Shown: one piece after another, positions 1 through 9,924 of the stretch
How the letters are laid out: each line of letters starts with the position of its first letter
How positions within the stretch are numbered: the stretch's first letter is position 1
Assembly: GCF_051020985.1 (NCBI RefSeq)
Contig: NC_135006.1
Span: forward strand, 17,253,501 to 17,317,500
DNA from: Nomia melanderi
Lineage: Eukaryota > Arthropoda > Insecta > Hymenoptera > Halictidae
DNA: 64,000 nucleotides
Reading direction: 5' to 3'
The notes under the pieces: model-generated
What the model was told of the DNA's origin: nothing
Database searches by the model: none
The model's input: only the letters and a program-made list of their open reading frames with translations
Translations under genes and position numbers: made by a program

Positions 1-205
1 AGTGTTAGATTTTATTGAAAAGTATATTGGACAATGTTGAACAGTGTTGGACTTTATTGAGAAGTATATTGGATAATGCTGAACAGTGTTAGACTTTATT
101 GAAAAGTGTATTGGACAATGTTGAAGAGTGTTTGCCAGTATTAGACTTTATTGGACTTTATTGGACAATATTGGACAATGTTGAAGAGTGTTCGTCAGTA
201 TTAGT
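1..205. repeat. Degenerate ~42-bp tandem repeat
   Basis: The motif TTTATTGA followed by AGTATATTGGA recurs at about 11, 53 and 95 and then decays, giving a period near 42 bp. Pieces of the unit (TTGGACAATGTTGAA, AGTGTT) are also scrambled at shorter spacing to about 200. No coding potential is seen beyond frames kept open by the repeat. The left edge lies outside the window. Confidence 0.7.
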
Positions 206-310
206 CAATGCTGGAGGATGCTGGAGGATGCTGGAGGATGCTGGAGGATGCTGGAGGATGCTGGAGGATGCTGGAGGATGCTGGAGGATGCTGGAGGATG
301 CTGAGGAATG
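206..310. repeat. 10-bp minisatellite (CTGGAGGATG)n
   Basis: Nine perfect head-to-tail copies of CTGGAGGATG fill 211-300, flanked by one degenerate copy on each side. Because 10 is not a multiple of 3, all three frames cycle through the same 10-residue pattern, which explains the open frames on both strands here. The perfect identity of the copies suggests recent expansion and probable length polymorphism. Confidence 0.95.
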
Positions 311-1918
311 CTGATCACTGGTCATCCAGGATAAACCATCCATCTCAGTTTGTTCGGAGTTTTGTGCGGATTGTGGCAACGATCGGTGAGTCGCATGCTT
401 TTTTTTACTCCGGTTACCGATCATGTCATAGGGCGAAAGGTCCGTAATGGCACCGGTGACTGGTAGTACCATTTTAGTAGTTTTTGACTTCGCGAGTACA
501 GTGACCTCGGATATGATTTATACCCGAGAGTAGTGACATTTCTCTATGTGTTTCTTAGATAGGATAGGGTTTTCTTGTACGTCGCGTTTAAAGTTATAGA
601 ATTTGCATTAATGTGATTTGTTATTGAATTGCAAGAAGTTGTATAGTTTCGTATGTAATTATTAAATATAAATGTTAAGGAAAGTAAATGGAAATATGCT
701 GATACATTGATTCTACAGATGTCTTATTTTGTCTTTGGTTTTTTATTCTCAAATTTGAACTAGAATTCTAAAGATTAATGATTAATATTACCATTTGTTA
801 GCATTGCATTTTGTCTAATTGCGTGAATGTGATACTAGAACAATGTACAAGAAAACAATTCGCGACAGGCAGACACACGAATCGAAGTGACAATGTTGAA
901 ATACTTTTGCTTCCGATTTAAAAACGATTGCTTCGACGAAGGTGTTGCCTGAGGGTTCTTAAATATTTCTCATTTATTCAGATCAGATTAATTTTAATTA
1001 AAACGTTGCTCAAGTGTCATTCTTTCTTTATATTTCTATCTGTATTACTTATCTTTCTTTGAAGAACATTACATTTCCATATTAAAATATATTTTTATCT
1101 ATAGAAAATTAAAATCATTTTTCAAAATAATTCGAGTCATTTTTAAAAGCAAATCAGAAAATCTTAGCCCGTTAGAGCTTGAAATTAACAATTTTCTAGC
1201 TAGGATTTTCAGGATAATCATTCTGCGTTAATTGCTTCTATTTTCTGCTGAATTTAAATACATAAAAACAAATCTACCACGAAATAGGTGCGCATTCTTT
1301 TTCCTTCTCTTCCTCTTGTTCGGTCGAACACGATAATCAACAAATCTGAAAATTTGTATCTTGCGATGTTGGATCAAGTGAAATAAATGATAATTGAATA
1401 CGAATTTCAATGTATAATGCTGAATGATCAATATTTTAACAATGTGTCGCTAAGCGTGTGCAGTCGATTTTAAATTTCGATAATCCGAGTCGATAGTTGA
1501 TAACCTGCAGGTATTTGCAGACGTCCTTTAATAATAAATTAAATAATAAATTAAACTAATTTATAGCTGCATTTATGAATGAGAATCGAGATAACAAAAC
1601 GCGAAGCATTTGATTTATCTGCTTCGACCGCGACTTTTCCACTTTTCCTTTCTACGAAATTTACAAAATTTACGAAATCGTTCTATAGTCCTTTCGAAAG
1701 ATTGATGATCCCTTTCGATTTGTTGATTATGCCGGTTCGATATCGAGCAGCATTATTTCACAGGAATGGCAGATTGCCGAAGAAAGCAAGAGGCTATATG
1801 CCGAAGAGGCCCCGACAAAATGTCGCTCAAGAGGGCAACTATCAATGGTGCTCCATTTTAGCATGTAAATGGAACGCCATTCTCTTGTCGCTACTTTGTC
1901 ACTGTACTCACATTAATT
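311..1918. other. Non-coding AT-rich DNA
   Basis: No splice-consistent coding region or RNA gene was found. Composition is AT-rich with short stops in all frames. The ORF at 1579-1947 is interrupted low-complexity sequence without family resemblance. Confidence 0.6.
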
Positions 1919-1946
1919 TTAGTAGTTGTAGTTGTAGTTGTAGTTA
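1919..1946. repeat. (GTAGTT)n microsatellite
   Basis: Four to five copies of a GTAGTT hexamer precede GGGCTGGCC. Confidence 0.85.
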
Positions 1947-2308
1947 ATTTGGGCTGGCCACAGCCGCTCCATCCACCAGCAACAATGGGCATTTCGCGAT
2001 TTTTAATTAGCGTTGCGAAAGAAAGATCACGGTTTGACTTAGCGCTGCGAATAATGTAATTGTGATTCTAATTAAAATCAATTTTAGTTGTTCCCTGAAA
2101 TAATTTTAATGATAGAGTTGCGTATGACGGAGACAAATCGCGTTTGATAAGATTATTGTAACGCTGAATTATAGTTTGATATTGTTTTATTTTACGATAG
2201 CGTTGCGAATGAAAGTAATCGGTTTTGATTTTATTTAGTGTCGCGATACTGAATGATCGCGGTTTGTTACGATTGTTTTTGTAATTAGAGTTGTAATATT
2301 GATCGAAT

Positions 2309-2524
2309 GCGTTTCTTTTAGTGTTGAAATATTTATTGAACGTGTTTCCTTAGTGTTGCGATTTTTATCGAACGCGTTTTCTTAGTGTTGCGATATTTAT
2401 TGAACGCGTTTTCTTAGTGTTGTAATATTGATCGAATGCGTTTCTTTTAGTGTTAAAATATTTATTGAATGCGTTTTCTTAGTGTTGCGATATATATTGA
2501 ACGCGTTTTCTTAGTGTTGCGATT
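2309..2524. repeat. ~33-bp minisatellite, about 6.5 copies
   Basis: Units run GCGTTTTCTTAGTGTTGCGA followed by TATTTATTGAAC, with small indels giving 32-34 bp. Diverged relatives (AGCGTTGCGAA, AGTGTCGCGA) lie upstream from about 2008 to 2250, so an older and wider array probably decayed around a younger core. Confidence 0.85.
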
Positions 2525-2577
2525 TAGAAAATGCCCAGAAACATGCTGGAACCATTGCTCGAACCGCATGATGGTTC

Positions 2578-2655
2578 GCAGTAGCCAAAATGGCTGCATC
2601 TGATCCTTGCAGTAGCCAAAATGGCTGCATCTGATCCTTGCAGTTTAAAATGGCT
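2578..2655. repeat. 32-bp tandem repeat, ~2.5 copies
   Basis: The unit GCAGTAGCCAAAATGGCTGC plus ATCTGATCCTT occurs twice exactly, followed by a truncated third copy with TTTAAAATGGCTGC. Each unit contains the small inverted repeat AGCCAAAATGGCT. Confidence 0.9.
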
Positions 2656-3403
2656 GCACGCAATTCCCCATATAGAGTTGCGTAAAAAGAAATAAAGGTG
2701 CACGTGTGATTTTTGTATTTTATACTGAATAAATTAGTGTTGTGTTTGATGAAGCACCATTCGTGTTCGTGTCTTATATTCAATTCGTCGTTTTATAAAA
2801 TAGCTTTGCGAAATGACGCGTTTCACAGTTTTTCTTATATCTTTGAATCAAATCGTAAATAATATTGCGAAATTTGATGTCCCTGAAGAATATTTGGAAC
2901 CAAACATTGGTTCCCAACAATTGAATATTATTTTATAAACATGTCACAATTATTTTGAAATTATCTGACTAATAATTATGGTACTTGTAATGATTGTATT
3001 TGCGTTATATGTATATGCGTTACTATTAATTCCACATGTATTGCTAACTACTTTACTTACTACTTACTTTATTCATTACTATTATTAGACTGTGAACTTT
3101 TATGCGAATTAAAACGTTTTCAGAATATAATTGAAGACATAGAATTGCAATAGAAAATTATTTTTCCCAGCAAACATTGTAAAACAGCACCAGGATTTGA
3201 ATATTTCATACTCGTATGTTTTCTCGTATTGTGCGCATTACGTGCAGCTCTCAAATTCCCTGGAAATGCATAAAAATTCGCAGTCTTTCAATTACTATTT
3301 AAACCACTTTCCATTTATCATTATTTATTATATATTGTTACTATAAGACGGATAATCTCGCAGGAAGAACTTTGTAATAACCTTTTGCTTTTACAAACAG
3401 AAT
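2656..3403. other. AT-rich intergenic DNA
   Basis: No gene, RNA or clear repeat structure is supportable here. Confidence 0.5.
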
Positions 3404-3608
3404 TTAACCCTTGTTATTCACAGTTGTGATTCTTTGTCAATATTTTTCAAATAAATTATATTATTACGTTGTTTTCAATATTATTAGTAAGAATCATTTA
3501 AACTGCTCTCTACAAACTAATTATTTTTTTCAAATGCATTTCAAATCAATTATAATACAGAGTTATCGAGGCAAAAATACAAAAGAAATTCGGAGTGCAA
3601 AGGGTTAA
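3404..3608. mobile_element. TTAA-flanked MITE, TTAACCCTT family (decayed)
   Basis: The left end begins TTAACCCTTG and the right end reads GGAGTGCAAAGGGTTAA, the inverse of the TTAACCCTTTGCACTC terminus seen in better copies at 42297-42719. The left terminus is diverged after 9 bases. There is no transposase. A solo terminus (AAGTGCAAAGGGTTAA) lies at about 3866-3881. Confidence 0.55.
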
Positions 3609-3949
3609 TCATAAATATTACTCGATTCTTTTGAATACTAATTAAATATTCTTGTCATCAATTATCACACTTCACGGTAAACGACACAGTAACAATAAAA
3701 TTTGATATTTAATATTGAACCGTGTATAATACATCGGCGTATGAAAAATTCTGATAAAAAATCTTTGTCCCTCAATTTACTTGTGATTTTTCTTTGAGTT
3801 CATTTAAAAAACTATCGTCTTCGTATAGTCAGAAAACGTCGAATATTTCCAGGGAAATACTTCCAAGTGCAAAGGGTTAATGCCAAAATAATCGTATCGA
3901 TCATGATTGAGAAAGAAACGAAAGAGCAAGGGGTTAAGTTAATTCGCGA

Positions 3950-4110
3950 ACGGAAATGGGTCCCTCGCAGCAACCTCCTCGTGGTGGGCCTGGAAACCAG
4001 CGTTATCGCCGACAGAGTAATTCCTATCGAGGATAATGCTGGGCCGATCGGCTGCGGCATTGTACCATGGATGTAAAAATGTGCCGACCAATTATCCTTT
4101 AGAGTCATTT
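3950..4110. repeat. Diverged outlying copy of the higher-order array unit
   Basis: The segment GGGTCCCTCGCAGCAACCTC, then GTGGTGGGCCTGGAAACCAGC and CGCCGACAGAGTAATTCCTA, matches the module that follows each palindrome in the main array (5188, 6413, 7768, 9108). It is more diverged and lacks the 36-bp palindrome. Such a decayed edge copy is expected when interior copies are homogenised by unequal exchange. Confidence 0.75.
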
Positions 4111-4741
4111 CGCTTGTCTCCCTTTATTCCGATTCACGTTGCCATGTTGCGCAAGTGATCGGCCGTTCGTAAAACCAGCCAGGTACGCCGTGCTCGAGAT
4201 CGGTGTCTGAGCTGAAAGGTTACCGGTGGTGCGCACCGTAGGGCGGTGGTGCTCGCGCCATCGTCCATCGCGGCAGTCAGTGTCGGAATCCTACTTCGAA
4301 TTCTCTTGAATTCTGAAGTTAATGGGAATCCGGTGCTGGCCCGTGACCATCCTCTGATCCGTAGGTGATGGCGTCGTGATTCAGCGCGGTGGAACTGACC
4401 GGTTTCACAGCGGATTGATCGCGTCACCCTCATTTTGCTGCTTTTTAATCAGAGACTTCTTCTCTGATTTCTTTAGTTTCAAACGAATCAAGGACTTCCT
4501 TCTTGCTTCGTATTTGCGTCCCTTTTTGGCCCGATAATTGTTCGACAACTGCGACCCGTGTATAGTTTTCTAAGGCTACTAAGTTAGAACTAAGATTGTA
4601 ATCCCTGATCTTGCTCTTGTTGAATCAGAGACTTCTCTGATTCAACGAGAATCCTCGAATCAAGGACTTCTTCCTTGATTCATCCCCTTTACTGCGACTA
4701 TTGTATAGTTTAAGTTATCCGTTAAGGCTAAGCTAAGTTAG

Positions 4742-5060
4742 AAATAAGCGTGCGAAAGAAGACGTCGATCATCCGCCGTGGGATTCTTCGATTTCAGACT
4801 CAAGAAAGAAAACAGCCGTCGTGGGATTACTATTAAGTGCGTTAGTAATAAGTGTGTTAAGGCTAAGTTAAGTTAGAAATAAGCGTGCGAAAGAAGACAT
4901 CGATCATCCGCCGTGGGATTCTTCGATTTCAGACTCAAGAAAGAAAACAGCCGTCGTGGGATTACTATTAAGTGCGTTACTAATAAGTGCGCTAGTAGTA
5001 AGTGCGTTAGTAATAAGCTTGCGAAAGAAGACGTCGATCATCCGCCGTGGGATTCTTCGA
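4742..5060. repeat. Local triplication of a ~137-bp block
   Basis: The block starting AAGCGTGCGAAAGAAGACGT occurs at about 4745, 4882 and 5019, whereas the other major units hold it once (about 6225, 7570, 8925). The following GTGCGTTA 15-mers also vary from two to four copies between units. Confidence 0.8.
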
Positions 5061-5151
5061 TTTCAGACTCAAGAAAGAAAACAGCCGCCGTGGGATTATT
5101 ATTAAGTGCGTTAAAAATAAGTGCGTTATACATAAGACTTAGATGTAGAAC

Positions 5152-5187
5152 GGGAGGTCGGTGGAATTGAATTTCCACCCACCTCCC
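5152..5187. repeat. 36-bp near-perfect palindrome, copy 1
   Basis: The arms GGGAGGTCGGTGGAA and TTCCACCCACCTCCC pair over 15 bp with a single mismatch, around a 6-base TTGAAT centre. It sits at a fixed place in each array unit, just before GGGTCCCTCGCAGC. Confidence 0.9.
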
Positions 5188-6376
5188 AGGGTCCCTCGCA
5201 GCAACCTCCACGTGGTAGACCTGGAAACTAGCAGCATCGCCGACAGAATAGTTCCTATCGAGGATACTGCTAGGCCAATGGCTGCGAAATTGTCTAAATA
5301 TGCCGAGCAGTTATTCTTCAATTAATTATTAACTAATCAGTTAATTAATTATTATTTACTTAATCTAATAATTCCGCTTGTTTCTCCTATTCCGATTCAC
5401 TTAGCCATGAATGCAAGTGGATCGGGCCGCGCGTCACATCAGCCATTCCGCCGTTCTCGTACCTCGGTGTGACCGACTCATCGGATCATGATGGTGGAGC
5501 CGGAATCGGTACCCAGTTGCCGGTGTGCACTCCGTGGGTAGGGCGACCGGTTCGCCTGACCCATTGGAACCGTAAATCGTCACGGGAACCTACTTCTTGT
5601 AATTCGCCTCCAATCCTCTCTGAGGACGAGGCGTCGGGGAGTTAATGGGGGAAGGTGGCGCCGGTAAAGATCATCTTCTGTTCCGATGACTAGGGAGCAT
5701 CGTAACTCGGCACGTTGGGCTGACTGGTCTGATCGCGGTTTGCCTCGCGTCACCCTCATTTTGCCAGTTTTCAATCAGAGACTTCTTCTCTGATTCGTCT
5801 GATGCTCGAATCAAGGACTTCTTCCTTGATTCACTCCCTTCGCTTCTTGCCCCCATAATTGCTCGACATATCTGCGTCAAACGTACCGCTTTGCAAATGT
5901 AAACTAAGTTAGAATTAAGATTGTAACCCCTGACTTTGCTCTTGCTGAATCAGAGACATCTTCTCTGATTGCAATGACGATCGAATCAAGGACTTCTTCC
6001 TTGATTCACTCCCTATACTGCGATGATTGTAATAATCTAAGTTATTCGCTAAGCTAAACTTAGAATTAAGATTGTAACCCCTGATCTTGCTCTTGTTGAA
6101 TCAGAGACTTCTTCTCTGATTCGTCTGATACTCGAATCAAGGACTTCTTCCTTGATTCGCTACCCTTACCACTGCGATGATTGTATAGCTTAAGTTATCC
6201 GTTAAGGCTAAGCTAAGTTAGAAATAAGCGTGCGAAAGAAGACGTCGATCATCCGCCGTGGGATACTTCATTTCAGACTCAAGAAAGAAAACAGCCGTCG
6301 TGGGATTACTATTAAGTGCGTTAAAAATAAGTGCGTTAAAAATAAGTGCGTTAAAGATAAGATTTAGATGTAGAAC

Positions 6377-6412
6377 GGGAGGTCGGTGAAATTGAATTTC
6401 CACCCACCTCCC
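6377..6412. repeat. 36-bp palindrome, copy 2
   Basis: Same palindrome as at 5152, with one further change in the left arm (GGTGAA for GGTGGA). Position within the unit is unchanged. Confidence 0.88.
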
Positions 6413-7731
6413 AGGGTCCCTCGCAGCAACCTCCACGTGGTAGACCTGGAAACTAGCAGCATCGCCGACAGAGTAATTCCTATCGAGGATGCTGCTAGGC
6501 CAATGGCTGCGAAATTGTCTAAATATGCCGAGCAGTTATTCTTTAGTTTAATGTAAAATTCCGCTTGTTTCCCTTATTCCGATTCACTTAGCCATGCACG
6601 CAAGTGGATCGGGCCGCGTGTCACATCAGCCATTCCGCCGTTCTCGTACCTCGGTGTGACCGACTCATTAGATCATGATGGTGGAGTCCGGATCGGTACC
6701 ATGTTGCCGATATGCACTCTGTGGGAAGGGCGACCGGTTCGCTTGTGCCCATCGAAGCCATAATTGTCACGGAGATCCTACTTCTTTGTAATCCGTCTCT
6801 AGTCCTCTCTGAGGACGGGGCGTTGGGGAGTTAATGGGGGAACGCTGGCGCCGGTGGAGATCATCCTCTGTTCCGTAGGGGAGGGAGCATCGTAACTCGG
6901 CACGGTGGGCTGGCTGGTCTGATCGCGGTTTGCTTCGCGTCTCCCTCATTTTGCCTGTTTTCAATCAGAGACTTCTTCTCTGATTCGTCTGATGCTCGAA
7001 TCAACGACTTCTTCCTTGATTCACTCCCTTTGCTTGTTGGCCCGATAATTCCTCGACATATCTGCGTACAATGCGATGTATACCAAGTCTAAACTAAGGT
7101 AGAACTAAGATTGTAACCCCTGATTTTGCTCTTGCTGAATCAGAGACTTCTTCTCTGATTGAAATGTCGGAATCAAGGACTTCTTCCTTGATTCACTCCC
7201 TCTATTGAGATGAATGTAATAATCTAAGTTATTCGCTAAGCTAATCTAAGTTAGAACTAAGATTGTAACCCCTGATCTTGCTCTTGCTGAATCAGAGACT
7301 TCTTTTCTGATTGAAATGACGGAATCAAGGACTTCTTCCTTGATTCACTCCCTCTATTGCGATGAATGTAATAATCTAAGTTATTCGCTAAGCTAATCTA
7401 AGTTAGAATTAAGATTGTAACCCCTGATCTTGCTCTTGTTGAATAAGAGACTTCTTCTCTGATTAGTATGATGCTCGAATCAAGGACTTCTTCCTTGATT
7501 CACTACCCTTACTGCGATGATTGTATAGTTTAAGATATCCGTTAAGGTTAAACTAAGTTAGAGTTAAGATTGCGAAAGAAGACATCGATCGTCCACCGTG
7601 GGATACTAATTTTCAGACTCAAGAAAGAAAACAGCCGTCGTGGGATTATTATTAAGTGCGTTAACAATAAGTGCGTTAACAATAAGTGCGTTAACAATAA
7701 GTGCGTTAAAGATAAGACTTAGATGTAGAAC

Positions 7732-7767
7732 GGGAGGTCGGTGGAATTGAATTTCCACCCACCTCCC
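7732..7767. repeat. 36-bp palindrome, copy 3
   Basis: Identical to copy 1, with one arm mismatch and loop TTGAAT. Confidence 0.9.
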
Positions 7768-9071
7768 AGGGTCCCTCGCAGCAACCTCCACGTGGTAGAC
7801 CTGGAAACTAGCAGCATCGCCGACAGAGTAATTCCTATCGAGGATGCTGCTAGGCCAATGGCTGCGAAATTGTCTAAATATGCCGAGCAGTTATTCTTTA
7901 GTTTAATGTAAAATTCCGCTTGTTTCCCTTACTCCGGTTCACTTAGCCATGCACGCAAGTGGATCGGGCCGCGTGTCACATCAGCCATTCCTCCGTTCTC
8001 GTACCTCGGTGTGACCGACTCATTAGATCATGATGGTGGAGTCCGGATCGGTACCATGTTGCCGATATGCACTCTGTGGGAAGGGCGACCGGTTCGCTTG
8101 TGCCCATCGAAGCCATAATTGTCACGGAGATCCTACTTCTTTGTAATCCGTCTCTAGTCCTCTCTGAGGACGGGGCGTTGGGGAGTTAATGGGGGAACGC
8201 TGGCGCCGGTGGAGATCATCCTCTGTTCCGTAGGGGAGGGAGCATCGTAACTCGGCACGGTGGGCTGGCTGGTCTGATCGCGGTTTGCTTCGCGCCACCC
8301 TTATTTTGCCTGTTTTCAATCAGAGACTTCTTCTCTGATTACTCGAATTATCGAATCAAGGACTTCTTCTTTGATTCACTCCTTTTGCTTGTTGGCCCGA
8401 TAATTCCTCGACATATCTGCGTACAATGCGATGTATACCAAGTCTAAACTAAGGTAGAACTAAGATTGTAACCCCTGACTTTGCTCTTGCTGAATCAGAG
8501 ACTTCTTCTCTGATTGAAATGACGGAATCAAGGACTTCTTCCTTGATTCACTCCCTCTATTGCGATGAATGTAATAATCTAAGTTATTCGCTAAGCTAAT
8601 CTAAGTTAGAACTAAGATTGTAACCCCTGATCTTGCTCTTGTTGAATCAGAGACTTCTTCTCTGATTGAAATGACGGAATCAAGGACTTCTTCCTTGATT
8701 CACTCCCACTATTGCGATGAATGTAATAATCTAAGTTATTCGCTAAGCTAATCTAAGTTAGAATTAAGATTGTAACCCCTGGACTTGCTCTTGTTGAATC
8801 AGAGACTTCTTCTCTGATTAGTATGATGCTCGAATCAAGGACTTCTTCCTTGATTCACTACCCTTACTGCGATGATTGTATAGTTTAAGTTATCCGTTAA
8901 GGTTAAACTAAGTTAGAGTTAAGATTGCGAAAGAAGACATCGATCGTCCACCGTGGGATACTAATTTTCAGACTCAAGAAAGAAAACAGCCGTCGTGGGA
9001 TTATTATTAAGTGCGTTAACAATAAGTGCGTTAACAATAAGTGCGTTAAAGATAAGACTTAGATGTAGAAC

Positions 9072-9107
9072 GGGAGGTCGGTGGAATGAAATTTCCACCC
9101 AGCTCCC
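9072..9107. repeat. 36-bp palindrome, copy 4 (edge copy)
   Basis: Arms GGGAGGTCGGTGGAA and TTCCACCCAGCTCCC. An extra arm mismatch and a changed centre mark the diverged right edge of the array. The following module decays into unique AT-rich DNA by about 9235. Confidence 0.85.
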
Positions 9108-9414
9108 CAGGGTCTCCTCGCAGCAACCTCCACGTGGTGAGACCTGGGCAACTAACATTATCCCAAGTAGAATATTTTCTGTGATGGATTATGTTAGGCT
9201 AATTGGCTGCGATAATTTTGTAATTTAAATGTGAAGTGTGCAATCATCGATAGGTAACTATTTAAATAATAATATTTACGATTTTCGTGTATGATGCAGG
9301 AAGTTATTTAGTGTACTTTTCAATATGTTCGATTAAATAAATATTTCTTTGCAGCTAAATCGTATGACACTCGTGGAAAAAACGAGCATAAATATTTTGT
9401 ATTATCGGTAACGT

Positions 9415-9625
9415 TGAGTGCGTCATTGAAATGGTAAGGGGGTCTTAAGACCCCTGAAGCCATAGACAAAAATTCGTTTATGTATGGTCTTATGTAAGTT
9501 TCTATATTTTTGATTCCAATTCCTGTCACTTGTAGCGCTGCCATGCATAACCAGCTTCAGTCGATATGGCAGAGCGTGATATTAAATTGGTAAGGGGTCT
9601 TAGAACCCCCGAGAGCGTGTAAGAA
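9415..9625. repeat. Two related palindrome-bearing segments
   Basis: A perfect 16-bp palindrome GGGGTCTTAAGACCCC lies at 9439-9454. A related segment with GGTAAGGGGTCTTAGAACCCC lies about 155 bp further on. Both are preceded by GCGT-N3-AT and ATGGTAAG/TTGGTAAG, so they look like diverged copies of one small element. 9626-9924 holds no other recognisable feature. Confidence 0.6.
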
Positions 9626-9924
9626 AAATTTACTTGCACGTTTGTGTCTATCCTGTACCTCGTCTATAATACGTGTTATGAAAAATCAATGACAACTTTG
9701 ATAAATAATAAAAATGAAATTTGTATGCTTGAAGAGTGCAGTACAATTAAAGTGAATGTTTAATTATTGATGTCATGTAGTACCTTCTTTGAATACATTA
9801 AGCTTTTCTTAAGGAAATACTGCAATTTCAAATAGAACTGTCACATATTGTTGCAGTGGTTTGTGTATAAAAGAAATATTTTATAGACACATTCTGTTGG
9901 TTTTTGAAATACACGGTGCATATC

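Larger units (their letters stand above)
4447..8856. repeat. Thirteen hairpin pairs sharing a CTTCT loop
   Basis: Two small inverted repeats alternate. Type A is AATCAGAGA-CTTCT-TCTCTGATT (9-bp stem). Type B is GAATCAAGGA-CTTCT-TCCTTGATTC (10-bp stem). Pairs start (A/B) at 4447/4485, 4622/4657, 5773/5808, 5948/5983, 6099/6134, 6963/6998, 7138/7170, 7290/7322, 7442/7477, 8318/8353, 8493/8525, 8645/8677 and 8797/8832. A and B stems differ in sequence but keep the same pentaloop and a distance of 32-38 bp. Some copies carry a stem or loop change (A2 has lost bases, A4 has loop CATCT, A9 and B6 have mismatches). Confidence 0.9.
4440..9235. repeat. Higher-order tandem array, major unit ~1.2-1.36 kb
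   Basis: A composite unit recurs, with landmark palindromes starting at 5152, 6377, 7732 and 9072, giving spacings of 1225, 1355 and 1340 bp. Each unit contains, in order: a block starting GCGAAAGAAGACRTCGATC, a short run of 15-bp AAGTGCGTTAAMAAT repeats, a 36-bp palindrome, a moderately GC-rich stretch of about 350 bp (GGGTCCCTCGCAGC onward), and two to four ~150-bp subunits that each hold two hairpins. The second and third units are nearly identical to each other, while the first and last are diverged. No ORF spans a unit and no terminal repeats or transposase are visible, so it behaves like a complex satellite. What the repeat derives from is unknown. Confidence 0.9.

Noticed and set aside
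99..472. Open frames across the 10-bp minisatellite
   Set aside because: They are direct translation of CTGGAGGATG copies in rotating frames, flanked by non-coding repeats.
4440..9235. Array unit as a transposon or rDNA spacer
   Set aside because: No terminal repeats, transposase, RT or rRNA sequence were seen, so it is left as a complex satellite of unknown origin.
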